The translations under genes were made by a program, and so were the position numbers. DNA of 64,000 nt from Tetramitus jugosus. Lineage: Eukaryota; Heterolobosea; Eutetramitea; Acrasida; Vahlkampfiidae. The DNA is taken from positions 365,639-429,638 of the forward strand of contig OW569385.1 in NCBI GenBank assembly GCA_937625935.1, given 5' to 3'. Under the pieces are notes generated by a model that was given only the letters and a program-made list of their open reading frames with translations, searched no databases and had not been told where the DNA came from. Positions 1 to 10,251 of this stretch are shown here, piece by piece (positions within the stretch are counted from its first letter, which is position 1; each line of letters begins with the position of its first letter).

Positions 1-126
1 ACATGAAACAACACGATCATGATGAGCTGTCAGGGTATTCCAGTTTCTGCAGAAAAAGAGATGGCATATCACCCCTGATGGTTGAATGACGTTTGAGTGA
101 ATCTCTGATATCTGTTTCTCCTGCAG

Positions 127-803
127 AAATGTTTACAAGTTGTCGAAGGATTAAAAGCAACGAGTGCCAACAATAACTGAAAACTTGGTGTATTTTGGAA
201 TCGTGTGTTATAGAAAAGATGGCACTGAGATCCAATCGTTCCATAATTTAAGGAAAGAAGAGCCCTATTGCATCAAAGAAGTGAGCAATGACAATGGTCA
301 GACAGTCTTCAAGCTATCTGGTACACCTATCTCTTGGTACGGCAATAAATCACTCGGGTACTACAGAGCTCTTGGTATTTATCTGGATGGAGATGTCACC
401 CATGAGCCTGACTATGTGCACTACTTTCATGATCGAGATGCAGATATCAACAGCGGAAGTTATCAGCTGCATGGAGACAGCGTAACGTTGAACAAACAAC
501 TTCCTGATCACATCCTTGCCTTGGTAATCCAAAACATTAGCACGGTTGTCATTATGAACCACCGGTGGTACCTACCATTATGGTGCTGCAGCGAACAAAG
601 CAATCCCAAAGGATAAATGGGAAACTTTGTCCACCAAGTATCAAGGAGAAGCATTCAATGATCTCCCCGGAAAACTTCGCAAGGGCACCGATTCCATCGA
701 AATACTCATTCTTGCCAATTATGGACAAGGAGAAGAGAAAGCCGTTCTAGAAATGAGAAATCCCAGCCTCACAGCAACATTCACCTCTGAAATTATAGCT
801 TGA
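127..803 (+). pseudogene. Frame-disrupted gene of unknown function (left edge)
   Basis: I do not recognise the product. A good 3' splice site (pyrimidine-rich, ending CTCCTGCAG at 126) precedes codons that read KCLQVVEGLKATSA. The same protein-like reading continues one frame later near 173 (ITENLVYFGIVCYRKDG) and again one frame later between about 555 and 563 (GGTYHYGAAANKAIPKD), closing with TGA at 801-803. Both jumps are +1, as if single extra bases were present. An upstream short frame starting at 3 (MKQHDHDELSG) may be a preceding exon. Either this is a decaying gene or the assembly has single-base insertions here. Composition looks globular, with no signal peptide or membrane segment visible. 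The reading frames look authentic because each has protein-like composition only on its own side of a jump. Confidence 0.45.
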
Positions 804-1128
804 AATAAGCGATACAAAAGCAGTGTATTCAACAAACACCATGAATTCGCAGGGGGGAGCGAGTGTGAAATGGAAGTGAAGAAAGTTTCTTTCATCAAAC
901 AAAATAAAATCCATGTAAAAACGTATCTAGATCCTTGTAGCAATGTTCACAGGAAGAGATAGATCATTCAACGAGAGGCAATGCGAATCAACGTCACCCA
1001 AGTCGGCCTGGTGGTTACTCTTGCGGACCAGGGATCAGGGAGCGCAAAAACCTCCAAATCTTTTTTGGAGAGCGAATCATGGCGAGTTCAACCCAAAAAA
1101 CAACCACGAAAAACAAAAGAAAACACCC
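804..1128. other. Intergenic stretch, nothing recognised
   Basis: Spacer between the frame-disrupted left-edge gene and the MIT-like gene. It can be read as an N-terminal extension of the downstream frame from an ATG at 943, but that stretch has no domain-like composition. I treat it as promoter and 5' leader. No RNA gene or repeat is visible. Confidence 0.5.
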
Positions 1129-3100
1129 ATGAGCAGCGACGAGACACAAAACTATACTGCCACCACTACCACTACCACCACCACTACCACCACAACCAAT
1201 GACACAACAAATGAATCAAATTCCTCCTCTACTGATGCTGAGATAACAAAAGCAACAACAACACCATCAACAACATCAACAATAGCAACGCAAGCAAAGC
1301 AAAATAAAAGAGAAAGCAGTGGTGGACAATTATCATCACAACCACTTGTGATCACAACAGAAAACAATGAAACAATCATTGTTGAAAATGTGAGAGATTT
1401 CATATCAGAAGCTGTCGGTTTAGCGCATCAAGCCGTTCAATTTGACCATTATGAACAGAATAAGAATGAGAATCAAAGTAGTAGTATGATGGATAATAAT
1501 AGTAGTGGTAGTGAGCAGCATGGTGACTTGGAAAAGGCAAGGCGGTTGTACATGGAGTGTGCCATTCGGTTAGATGGAATTAAACCACATTTGAATGCGG
1601 AACATGCAGCGAATCTGGACAAGTTTGTAAGTGTCTCCATTGTTCACTTTTTTTTTTATTTTTTGAGTGAGTCTTTGGCCATTTGTTGCAAGCTTTTTGA
1701 GCTTAGCTTTTTTGAGCTTTAGCTTTCGTGCTTTAGCTTTTGTGAATCGCGACAAGAAGAAGCTAACAACCGTGTTGTTTTTTTGGTGGGTTGATTGAAA
1801 TTCCTCCCTATTCCACTCCACGCACACATCACCCACGCAGAGCAAGATTTATCGAGCAAGAGCGATGGCCATTGCACAAATTCTGAGCGAACAAGAACAA
1901 ATCATTCAGAAGCGACAACAAAACGAACAACGGTATCGATTACAAGTGGAAGCTTCGATTGCAACCAAAAAACAAAGAGCACAATCACTGTCTCCAATGT
2001 CTAGTTCTCCACTTACTCCTGCATCGATACTCCACGGTGGAATGGATCACAATAGTTCTTCCTTGACTGGATCCAACAACCGCACTTCTCAGCAATATTC
2101 GCCTGCTGTGGACGAAGAAAAAACCCATTCATCATCAAAATTAAAATTGAGAGGTTCCCTAGGAAAGAAGCGGAGAAGCAATAGCTTTGGTTCCAATAGT
2201 AGTCAGGTGACAGGTGGTGGTAGTAGTGGTAGTAGTGGTGGTGGTGCACTTGGAGAGGGCAAGGAACCAACAACGCATGTGGTCGATAATCAAGGCTTCA
2301 TTGTTCCCACATTCAAAGTCACATTTAAAGAAGAGACTTTGCCGTGTGCGCCATCGAGTATGAACCCACCTGATTGGGCACATCGACCATTCTGGCTCAT
2401 GGCTCACCTGCATCAGACAATGACTGTCGGTGCCTATTTGACACCAGGTCTTTTCATTCCTACGGCAGTGTGGTTCCAACCGGGTGCAAAGTTGCTTGGC
2501 ATACAGGCCAAAATCTCATTCTGTATGGTCATTGCCAGTCTGTTGCAAGATTTGTCTGTTGTGGACCGGAGCAACACAAAGCTGTTGTTGGACACGTTGG
2601 ACGAGTTTATTGAAAGATCGGAACGAGAGAAGACATCACTCATGAAACAACTGCCTCATATGCACAGCAGTCATGGAGGACCTGGAATCATGAATGACAA
2701 GAAAGCTTCAAACAGTGCTGAGCTGTATTCGAACACAACAACCTCTTCCACCAGTAAATACCTGAGTGGAAAATTGTTTGGTCTGGGAAAGTCATTGTAC
2801 AAGAGTGTGTCAGACATGGTTGCATCACAAAAAAAGGAAGAAACAGAGGACAGTCAATATGTGCCATGGGTTGCCTCCGTGCTGCAACAATGTCAGTTTT
2901 TGGACAAGTGGCTCACAGAGTTTGAAAAAGTGGGACCAAAAGCCGTAGTTGACCGCATAGAGAAAATCTCCTTCTTCTTTTACTTTGTCGTGTGTCAGTT
3001 TGTCATGCACGATTTGTCCAGTCTGTTGGACAGGTACATGAAAAAGTCAAGAGAGAGCATATCTCGCCTATTTCCAAAGGATCACAAGCTACCAGTGTAA
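1129..3100 (+). CDS. MIT-domain-like protein, two exons
   Basis: Two exons: 1129-1626 and 1841-3100. The 214-nt intron starts GTAAGT and ends CACGCAG and is phase 0. Residues 1-80 are low complexity with a poly-Thr run. Around residues 90-185 the pattern fits a microtubule-interacting-and-trafficking (MIT) three-helix domain interrupted by an insert: AVGLAHQAVQFDHYEQ, then KARRLYMECAIRLDGIKPHL, then, across the splice, SKIYRARAMAIAQIL. The last block resembles the end of MIT helix 3. After a Ser/Gly-rich linker there is a conserved-looking C-terminal half of about 270 residues (PPDWAHRPFWLMAHLHQTM onward) that I cannot assign. MIT domains usually bind ESCRT-III tails, so an endosomal role is an inference. 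The start at 1129 is chosen because the upstream in-frame extension is not protein-like. Confidence 0.7.
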
Positions 3101-3617
3101 ATTATGTACTTTTTTTTATTGGAGTCCAAATGAATGTGAATAATCAAGGAATCATGATTGTGTAAAATCAATCACCAAAGCAACACATGATCAATTGAGT
3201 TCACACAACAACCATTGAATCAACAACCATTAAATTATTAGAACCTCCAGTTGATGACAGACATCTCATTGCCTTGTTGGTGAAAGACAACTTGACGGAA
3301 GGAACATTTCTCCTCTTCATGAACATTCAATGAATTGGTTGACCCGACAGTCAACTGGTGAAATTTTCGAAAACTGAAAAATCTTGAGAAAACAAACAAC
3401 AACTTCATAACCACACTTGCCATAACACCCATTAGGTATGTTCATCACGAATGCCATCACACAACTGGAACGACCAATCGAAAATGATCTCAACAATCCA
3501 AATTCCTTCTCCACGTGCTCTTTTAAAAAATCTCTCCATTTCTTTTGAATCATCGATTGGTCGTTCTTTCTTACAAAACAACAAAGTGCTTACATTTTTT
3601 AATTTTTGACAGACACA
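3101..3617. other. Intergenic region upstream of RPL21
   Basis: About 517 bp holding the 3' end of the MIT-like gene (a T-rich tract directly after the stop) and the promoter and leader of RPL21. Open frames on the minus strand here are not protein-like in composition. No RNA gene or repeat is recognised. Confidence 0.5.
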
Positions 3618-4103
3618 ATGCCACACGCTTTCGGTTACAGAGCTAGAACTAGACATCTTTTCAAGAGAGGATTCAGACAACATGGTCAACTCAACATGTC
3701 CAACTTCTTGAGAACCTTCAAGTTGGGTGAGTACGTTGATATTGTTGGTAATGGTGCTATCCACAAGGGTATGCCACACAAGTACTATCACGGTAGAACT
3801 GGAAGAATCTGGAACATCACCCCAAGAGCTGTTGGTGTTGAAGTCAACAAGAGAGTCAAGCAAAGAATCATCAGAAAGAGACTCCACGTCAGAATTGAAC
3901 ACGTTAGACCATCCGCCTGTAAGAGAGATTTCTTGGAAAGAATCCAAGCTAACAGAGCCATCTCCGCTCAAAACAAGACTGCTGAAGTCAAGAAGTCTTT
4001 GATCAAGAGATCCGCTGCTCAACCAAGACCTGGCTATTTCTTGCAAGCCAGCAAGCAAGAAATTATGGATATTTCCCCAGAACAATTCGTTGAAGTTGCC
4101 TAA
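3618..4103 (+). CDS. RPL21: 60S ribosomal protein L21 (eL21)
   Basis: A 161-residue protein matching the eL21 family through its whole length. The hallmark block VDIVGNGAIHKGMPHKYYHGRTG is at residues about 40-62, followed by GRIWNITPRAVGVEVNK and the basic RLHVRIEHVRPS segment. It is a structural component of the large cytosolic ribosomal subunit. Start is the ATG at 3618 in the context GACACAATGCC; an upstream in-frame TTG at 3606 is not needed. Codon use is strongly biased (TTG Leu, AGA Arg, AAG Lys, CCA Pro), as in CAND1 downstream and unlike the low-complexity neighbours, consistent with high expression. It converges with the minus-strand gene at 4138, leaving only 34 nt between stops. 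Confidence 0.97.
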   Translation: MPHAFGYRARTRHLFKRGFRQHGQLNMSNFLRTFKLGEYVDIVGNGAIHKGMPHKYYHGRTGRIWNITPRAVGVEVNKRVKQRIIRKRLHVRIEHVRPSACKRDFLERIQANRAISAQNKTAEVKKSLIKRSAAQPRPGYFLQASKQEIMDISPEQFVEVA

Positions 4104-4137
4104 ATCTATTAAACTCTTTTTAAACATGTGAAATTGT

Positions 4138-5388
4138 CTAGTCATCTGTATTTGAATATCTGCTTTGAGGAGTGTTTGACCGAACCCGAAATGCATTCGA
4201 GTTGATTCGCACGATGGATGTCGTCACGCCAAATGGATTGTTGTCAACCAGTTCTCGAACTTGGCTTGGTGTTGGTGAGACTGTATCTTTTCTGGTTTTG
4301 GCCGATGCAGGTCTACTGCTATTTCTGTTCTTTAGCTTGTTCAGTACTCTCGGTTCATTTCGTATGGACGAGAGCTTGCTTTGTGGCGCAGTTTCGATCG
4401 TGGGCCTTCTAGGATTGGCTGACGAAGGTCTTGAATTCGGTGGATGGAACAACCTAGTCGTACTTCTGGTAGTTGAGGAAGAGAGATTGGTGTTCTGGTG
4501 GTCCTTCTTGCTGTTTACTGGGTGCTTATCGTGAACCTTGTGGTGATCATGGTGATCATTGGATATGAATTTCATTGGTTGGTATGCCTTGATTGTCTCT
4601 TTCTTGAGGGTGGAGTGTATTTTGAATGATTGAGCCTTCATTGCTCTATCTTGTTGTCTTCGACTCCTGCTCGTACTTCTTGTTCCATTGTAGGAAGACT
4701 TGGAGCTCGTCAAGCTATTTACACTGGGGCTTCGATAGAGAACAGAGTTGCTCTTCTCTCTTCGAGAGTAGTCTGCGGTGTTGACCATGAATTGATCTCT
4801 ATCACTTCCTCCGTATTGTTCATACTCTTCCTCTTCATCATTGTTATGATAATAAGAAGGATGATCATATATCTTATTCATTCCTCCCTTAACATCAACA
4901 TGGTGATTCTCTTCCCATGCATTCCAAGGGTACCTATTATCCGAGACCATGTACTCAACTGGAAAGTCGTCTTCATTATTCATTGCTCCTCTTTGATTCA
5001 TTAGGGGGATCTGAGTATAGTCATAATACAGATTATTCAGGTTGGTTCTCTCCATTCTCTGATGTAAATCAATTTGTCTCTGCATTTCATCTTCCAAAGC
5101 ATCCGATAAATGTTCTTCTGTTTGAGATGGTCTATCACTTTGTAACGATGGGTGGAATGACGTATGTCGATAGTCGCTCTCATCCTCTTCACCCTCCACT
5201 TGATGAGCAGTCATTCGATAGTCATATCCACTTAGAATCCGTTTTTGTTCTTCAATCAAATTGTCCATCTCGTCCATTAAGTTTGGATACTGATGGACGT
5301 ACCGTTCATTTACAGAATTTTCAAGCTCTCTCAGTTGCACAAAGTTATCATCAATATCTCTTCTCTGAATCGCTGAAACCTTAGACAT
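4138..5388 (-). CDS. Hypothetical hydrophilic protein, 416 aa
   Basis: I do not recognise a family. The N-terminus is helical and probably coiled coil (residues about 8-55, DDNFVQLRELENSVNERY, then DEMDNLIEEQKRILSGY). A His/Asp/Asn-rich middle follows, then a Ser/Arg-rich, Pro-containing C-terminal half (about 210-416) that looks disordered and basic, as in proteins that bind microtubules or nucleic acids. No membrane segment or signal peptide. It is convergent with RPL21 and divergent from BBS2, which begins about 190 nt away, so the two may share a bidirectional promoter. A cytoskeletal or basal-body role would be speculation based only on position and composition. Confidence 0.7.
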   Translation of the reverse strand: MSKVSAIQRRDIDDNFVQLRELENSVNERYVHQYPNLMDEMDNLIEEQKRILSGYDYRMTAHQVEGEEDESDYRHTSFHPSLQSDRPSQTEEHLSDALEDEMQRQIDLHQRMERTNLNNLYYDYTQIPLMNQRGAMNNEDDFPVEYMVSDNRYPWNAWEENHHVDVKGGMNKIYDHPSYYHNNDEEEEYEQYGGSDRDQFMVNTADYSRREKSNSVLYRSPSVNSLTSSKSSYNGTRSTSRSRRQQDRAMKAQSFKIHSTLKKETIKAYQPMKFISNDHHDHHKVHDKHPVNSKKDHQNTNLSSSTTRSTTRLFHPPNSRPSSANPRRPTIETAPQSKLSSIRNEPRVLNKLKNRNSSRPASAKTRKDTVSPTPSQVRELVDNNPFGVTTSIVRINSNAFRVRSNTPQSRYSNTDD

Positions 5389-5579
5389 GATGTTACTTGA
5401 GATGTTCCGTTAGTTATTGATGGTGAGGCGTTCAATTGAATTAAACCACTGTAGAAGGGTTGGGCGCTTCGCAACATGGCGAACTTTGGCATTCAAGCGC
5501 GCCATTCTATGAACAATTCTACGGTTCTCATTACCTAGCAAAGAAATTGTCAATCTGATAGCTGAGAGTAAGAGAAAGG

Positions 5580-7902
5580 ATGAGCTATTCATTGATACCA
5601 GCTTTTCAGCTCCATATGAATCAACCCATAAACAAGGGATTGACAACGATAGGAAAATGTGAGATTTCATCATTGAACCTACCTTTGGAATTTTATTGTT
5701 TTTGCATCATTAACTTAAATTGAATACTTTTCATATTGTTGTAGATGATGGAAAACATCCCATGTTAACAGCTGCTACAAACGCAGGAAAAGTGTTTATT
5801 CACAATCCTTATGAAAAAGATCACAAGAACCAGAGTAAGTACCTATTTTGTCTCCATGAGCTAGTAAAGATGTTGAACTACCTTCCCATTATGTTTTTTG
5901 TAGTTCGTTTCTTGAACATCAATCGTGATGTGAACTGTTTGACATCTGGTCGGTTGAATCCCAAGTCAAAGAAGGATATACTGTTAATTGGAACTCAGAC
6001 CAATCTTTTGGCTTATGATGTAGAGGAGAATGCAGATATTTTCTATAGAGAGGTTTCAGATGGACTGAATACGATCACATTGGGAAAGATTGGAAGTTTG
6101 GAGATGCCATTGGCGATTGTGGGTGGTAATTGCTCACTTCAAGGATACGATCATCAAGGTAATGAACAGTATTGGACAACAACCGGTGGAAATGTGACTG
6201 CAATGGCTGTGATAGATATTGATAATGTAAGTTACGAGACTCCTCTTATGATGTGATTTAGAAACAGTTTTTGTTCACACTTCTCTATCGATAAAAGGAT
6301 GGTCAATCAGAATTGCTAGTGGGATCGGATGACTACACGATTTACATTTACAAGGATGATGAGATTTTCTCTGAAGTGGCCGAGAACGATCAAGTAACGA
6401 GCTTATGTCGATTACGAGATACAAAATATGGTTACTCCCTACAAAATGGTACGGTGGGAGTGTATGATACTAGAGATAGACTTTGGAGATCAAAGTCTAA
6501 AAGTGTAGTGACAGCAATGGAAAGTTATGATCTGGATGGGGATGGAGTACCTGAGTTGATTTTAGGATTTGACAATGGAAAGGTTGAAGTTCGGACAGAG
6601 AACACAGGTTCTGTGATATACAGAGATACAATGTCGGAATCAGTATCTTCTATCTTGAAGGCAGATTACAGAATGGATGGAAAGGAGGAAGTAATATGTT
6701 GTTCGTTCTCAGGAGAAATCAGAGGATATCTACCAGTAGATAATGAGGTACAACAGTCTTTTGATACGAATTTACAGGAGGAAGAACTAATGAAGCTTTC
6801 TCAACGAAAAGAGGAGCTGTTAACCGAGTTGGCGAACTACGAAGAGAATGTCAGGAAGATGAAATCTGGAGAGGTGGATTCTTCGTTGATAAATACAGAC
6901 ACAAAAGTAAATTGTCATTTGGAACCTAATCAAGGAGAGAGAAGGGTGGATGTAGTGTTTGAAACTGCCGAAGAACAAGTGATCAAGTGCGCCATTATTA
7001 CTGCAGAACAATTATTTGAAACGGAGAGTAAGTTCTTATATTCTAAGGAACCGACGAACAAAATTCAAGTGGGTCTTACACCCAAGAAAGACATTCCTAT
7101 TGATTTGAACATTCAAGTTCTAGTTGGTCACAACATGGGGACGAGCTATCATGTTTTTGAGTTGAACTATCAAATGCCCAGATTTTCTCTCTATGTTCCT
7201 GTACAAGAGTTTTCTGAACATCCTCAATCATTTGTCTCATTCCACGTCCATGAAAGAGTTAACCGAATAATTATGTGGTTTAATCAAAGTTTCAACATCA
7301 AGTACAGCGCTCCACCGAACCAAAAGACAATTGAATTTAAATTTATGAGCTTAAGGAACTTTACACCCCTACACTTCAGTTTTAGGGATCAACAAATGAA
7401 TATTTATGTTGATAGCATGGATACAGCTGGTGATATCATTCAAGACTTCACTCAATTTTTAGGAGTGAATCAGTTAGAGTCCACTTGCAACTTTCCAGTG
7501 GAATTCAGCCGATTTGAGCAAGTGTTGAATCAAGTTGAAGAATACAATGCTTCACGGTTAAAGTTAACTGCGGAAATGGCTGACAGTTCCCAAGTCGTGA
7601 AAGCCCTGGTAATCAAAGCAGAGGACTCTCGTCTTCTGTCTAACATGAAGGGAATGAGGGAAGCCTACAATGAACTGTACAGATTGAATAAGGATTTAAT
7701 GAACGAGTATACGAAGAGGAGCAATAATCACAACGAGCTGCTGAGTTCACTAAAGGAAGTGAATCAAATGATACAAAAAGCAGCCAGACTGAGACTAGGA
7801 GACAGCAAAGCTCGCGTCATTGCAGAGTGCAGACAAGCAGTCAAGTCCAACAACATTCATTCTCTATTCAAAATTATTCAATCAGGCAGAGCAGATAAAT
7901 AA
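5580..7902 (+). CDS. BBS2: Bardet-Biedl syndrome 2 protein (BBSome subunit)
   Basis: Four exons rebuilt by alignment to the remembered BBS2 family pattern: 5580-5658, 5745-5834, 5904-6226 and 6298-7902. The introns are 86, 69 and 71 nt, all GT-AG. The spliced product is 698 aa, close to the usual ~720. The first junction gives [25 protein letters not shown], and later blocks include GTQTNLLAYDV, GGNCSLQGYDHQG, ELLVGSDDY, QNGTVGVYD and ADYRMDGKEEVICCSFSGEIRGYLP. These form the N-terminal beta-propeller. The C-terminus (about 540-698) carries the helical hairpin and ends in the family motif SNNIHSLFKIIQSG. BBS2 is part of the octameric BBSome that moves membrane cargo in cilia, so its presence implies a flagellate stage. 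The tiny first exon (26 codons) is easily missed. Confidence 0.96.
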
Positions 7903-7909
7903 CACACAT

Positions 7910-8779
7910 TTACTCAAGATTGATCGACCATTTAATCACGGCTTTCCATTCTGCCAAGAATTGTTCAACGAATCGTTCCATGAACTGATGTCTCGTTTCA
8001 GCAAACTGTCTACCTGATTCCGTTCTCATCAAATCCTTGAGCTTGAACAACTTTTCATAAAAGTGATTGATTGCCGTATCATTGTCCTTTGACTTGTTCA
8101 TGTACTCTTCCTTGCTCATGTTGGTTATTGGCTTAATCTCTGGATCGTACATGGGTCTATTCTTTGCACCAGAGAACACCATGCATCGACCAATACCAAT
8201 CGCACCAATCGCATCCAATCGATCCGCATCTTGAACAATGGCCAACGATTGGTTCCACTCTTCAGGAATCACTTCTTCTTCATCCGCACTCTCTTTCTTC
8301 AACAATTCATTCTTGAATGACAAATTGTTGACAACGTACAAAATTTGTTGGATACGCTGCTCTGGGTACTGATTCTCCTTCAAGAATTGAGTAATGGCAA
8401 TGGCACCAGCCGATTCACTTCCACTGTACTTGTAATCATGAACATCGTGCAACAGAGCAGCAAGATGGATAATTTCGAGATGGGACTCTTCTTGGACACC
8501 TTCTTTTCGAGCAATTTTGATTGCATTGCTCACGACACGCTCAATATGATAAAAATCATGGCTGGCATCGTTTCCGGACAACACTTGTCTCACATAGGTC
8601 TCTGCTTGAGGGATGATATTGGTAGTAGTGGTAGTGGCAGTGGCAGTGGTGGCGGACATACTTTTGTTAAGGATAGCAGACAATTGAGTGGTAAAGTGTC
8701 TTGTTGTGGTTGTCGTTTGTTTCTTTATGAGTTGGTGTGAAAAAGTTTTGAGCAGCGTCATGTTCATTGTTTTGATCAT
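7910..8779 (-). CDS. HD-domain metal-dependent phosphohydrolase
   Basis: A 289-residue protein. After a Thr/Lys/Gln-rich N-terminus (about 1-50, basic and short of acids, possibly a mitochondrial presequence) comes an HD domain. Metal-ligand blocks in order are SHDFYHIERV (about residues 73-82), the HD doublet in HLAALLHDVHDYKYSG (about 105-120) and DADRLDAIGAIGIGR in the second half. This order fits the small single-domain HD hydrolases related to bacterial YedJ, which act on phosphomonoesters or nucleotides; the substrate cannot be read from sequence. Start at 8779 (MIKTMNMTLLK) is chosen over more upstream in-frame sequence, which has no helix or domain character. Only 7 nt separate its stop from that of BBS2, so the genes converge tightly. 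Confidence 0.85.
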   Translation of the reverse strand: MIKTMNMTLLKTFSHQLIKKQTTTTTRHFTTQLSAILNKSMSATTATATTTTTNIIPQAETYVRQVLSGNDASHDFYHIERVVSNAIKIARKEGVQEESHLEIIHLAALLHDVHDYKYSGSESAGAIAITQFLKENQYPEQRIQQILYVVNNLSFKNELLKKESADEEEVIPEEWNQSLAIVQDADRLDAIGAIGIGRCMVFSGAKNRPMYDPEIKPITNMSKEEYMNKSKDNDTAINHFYEKLFKLKDLMRTESGRQFAETRHQFMERFVEQFLAEWKAVIKWSINLE

Positions 8780-9014
8780 GCTGCCAGCGACGTGCAGGAC
8801 TTCAATATTTTTGTCGAACTTTGAAGGGTGAGCTGCGCACAAATCCTGAGCGTTCTGATTGACCTCTGAGGGATGGATGGGATCACGTGTTGTTGCTGCC
8901 CGCGCACACACAAGCCCTATATTCGAAAGTGTGTGGGAAGGGATCCAGCAGGAGCATGTTGACGAATCCAAGGAGTGACAATCAATTGAACAAGTGAGTA
9001 CTCGGAGAATGTGT

Positions 9015-9407
9015 TTAGAAAGATGAGATGTTCGCATCTTCCTTCAATACACCATACTTCTTCATATTTTGGACTAACCCTTGGCTTGTTAACGTTTCAA
9101 AGTGGTCGAAATCTTCAATCCCTTGCACTACAAACACCGGGAAAGAAAAGATGTTCAAGCTTTCTAGGTAGAAGAAATCATCGCCATATTCATCACAGGC
9201 AGCTGAAAGAACTGCCATGCTCATTGTGTGAAATTTACTCGTGGTGGAACATTCACGAGAGATGTGTTCAAACATGCGATTCAGCTCCTTGAACGAAGGC
9301 GCCTCCTCATCGTACATGAACACGACGACTTTGCCCTCTGGATTTACATTGGAGGGTGCGAGAGCTAAACGTAGATCAGTGACAGTGGTGAGTTCGCTTG
9401 TTGGCAT
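9015..9407 (-). CDS. Small thioredoxin-fold-like protein lacking CxxC
   Basis: A 130-residue protein. KVVVFMYDEEAPSFKELN (about 26-43) resembles the first beta strand and helix of a thioredoxin fold but has no CxxC pair at the usual place. Further on, LNIFSFPVFVVQGIEDFDHF (about 84-103) looks like the segment with the cis-proline and following strand. It may be a redox-inactive thioredoxin-like domain, or the similarity may be only general alpha/beta topology. No signal peptide or membrane segment. It lies in a run of three minus-strand genes with the HD hydrolase and the DTD2-like gene. Confidence 0.6.
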   Translation of the reverse strand: MPTSELTTVTDLRLALAPSNVNPEGKVVVFMYDEEAPSFKELNRMFEHISRECSTTSKFHTMSMAVLSAACDEYGDDFFYLESLNIFSFPVFVVQGIEDFDHFETLTSQGLVQNMKKYGVLKEDANISSF

Positions 9408-9530
9408 GACGATCTATTTGTTGTGGATTGTTGTTTGAAAGTGGAATATGGAACAAAAATTGAAATGGAAGAAAAAGTCTGAGTTTGTTCATCTTTTGGT
9501 CGAACTTGAACAGGTATTGAACCGGAGAGC

Positions 9531-10127
9531 TCAGAATTCAATAATGTGTGAGAAAGGACCCAGTTCAGCATCTAGTTTCAGCCCTTGACGGTTGCCATAA
9601 GTTCCACTCACTACTTGGAGAGATTCCTTGTTTGCCAACTGACCCAAAGTAGAGCATTGACTCACAAACTCGTCATAGAGCTTCTTCCCTTCGTCTCTGT
9701 TCACATTGGCATGGTATTGAACAGAGGATCCCTTGATTTTACCACCCATACTCGCTTGAGGAATAATCATGATATTGAACGGTTCATTTTCAGCGAGTTT
9801 TGGGATGGTAAGTGAAGTCACTGGACCATCGAGTGGATCTTTGGCCGATTTGAAGATTTTGACAGAGAATAGAGCTTTGGCTGCGTAACCATTCACAGTA
9901 AAAGAGCTTGTGAGCTCGGGAAGCCCGCCAAAACGACATGCACCAGTAAAAACGGAGAATTACTTACCCGCCTTTTCCACTTCAACAGAAGTGCAATCTT
10001 TCAAGAAACAGACATAAACAACGACTCCAAAACCAATTTGTTTCCATTCTTCCTTATTGTCAATCAAAAGCTCAGCACTGTGCACTCTTTGTAATACACA
10101 TCTTATCCGATTTGCCGCCGTACTCAT
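9531..10127 (-). CDS. DTD2: D-aminoacyl-tRNA deacylase, DTD2/ATD type
   Basis: Two exons on the minus strand: 10127-9968 and 9880-9531, with an 87-nt intron (GTAAGT, acceptor TTACGCAG). The product is 169 aa, the size of animal DTD2. Matching blocks: RCVLQRVHSAELLI, IGFGVVVYVCFLKDCT, KAAKALFSVKIFKS across the junction, IMIIPQASMGGKIKGSSVQYHAN, and GTYGNRQGLKLDAELGPFSHIIEF. The IIPQAxxGG and GPFxHxIEF blocks, with Gly-Pro directly before F-S/T-H, separate it from canonical DTD1, which has SQFTL and NSGPVT motifs. The enzyme removes wrongly attached amino acids from tRNA; DTD2 is credited with relaxed chirality and clearing L-Ala from mischarged tRNA-Thr in animals, or aldehyde-modified D-aminoacyl-tRNA in plants. 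Cytosolic by lack of signals. Confidence 0.9.
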
Positions 10128-10251
10128 TTTTTGTTTGTTCAGTTGATTTGTTGAACATGACATCGGGAAAAATAAATTTTTTTCACAAGCGGGAATTATC
10201 AACCTGAAGCTTCAGGTTCAAAGCAAAAACAAAATTGAAAAAAGTCAAAAA

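Noticed and set aside
1152-1403. Minus-strand ORF rich in Val
   Set aside because: It is the complement of the ACC/ACA Thr runs in the MIT-like gene; homopeptide shadow only.
3432-4196. 254-aa minus-strand ORF over RPL21
   Set aside because: It overlaps the whole of the well-identified RPL21 coding sequence; open only because of that gene's biased codons.
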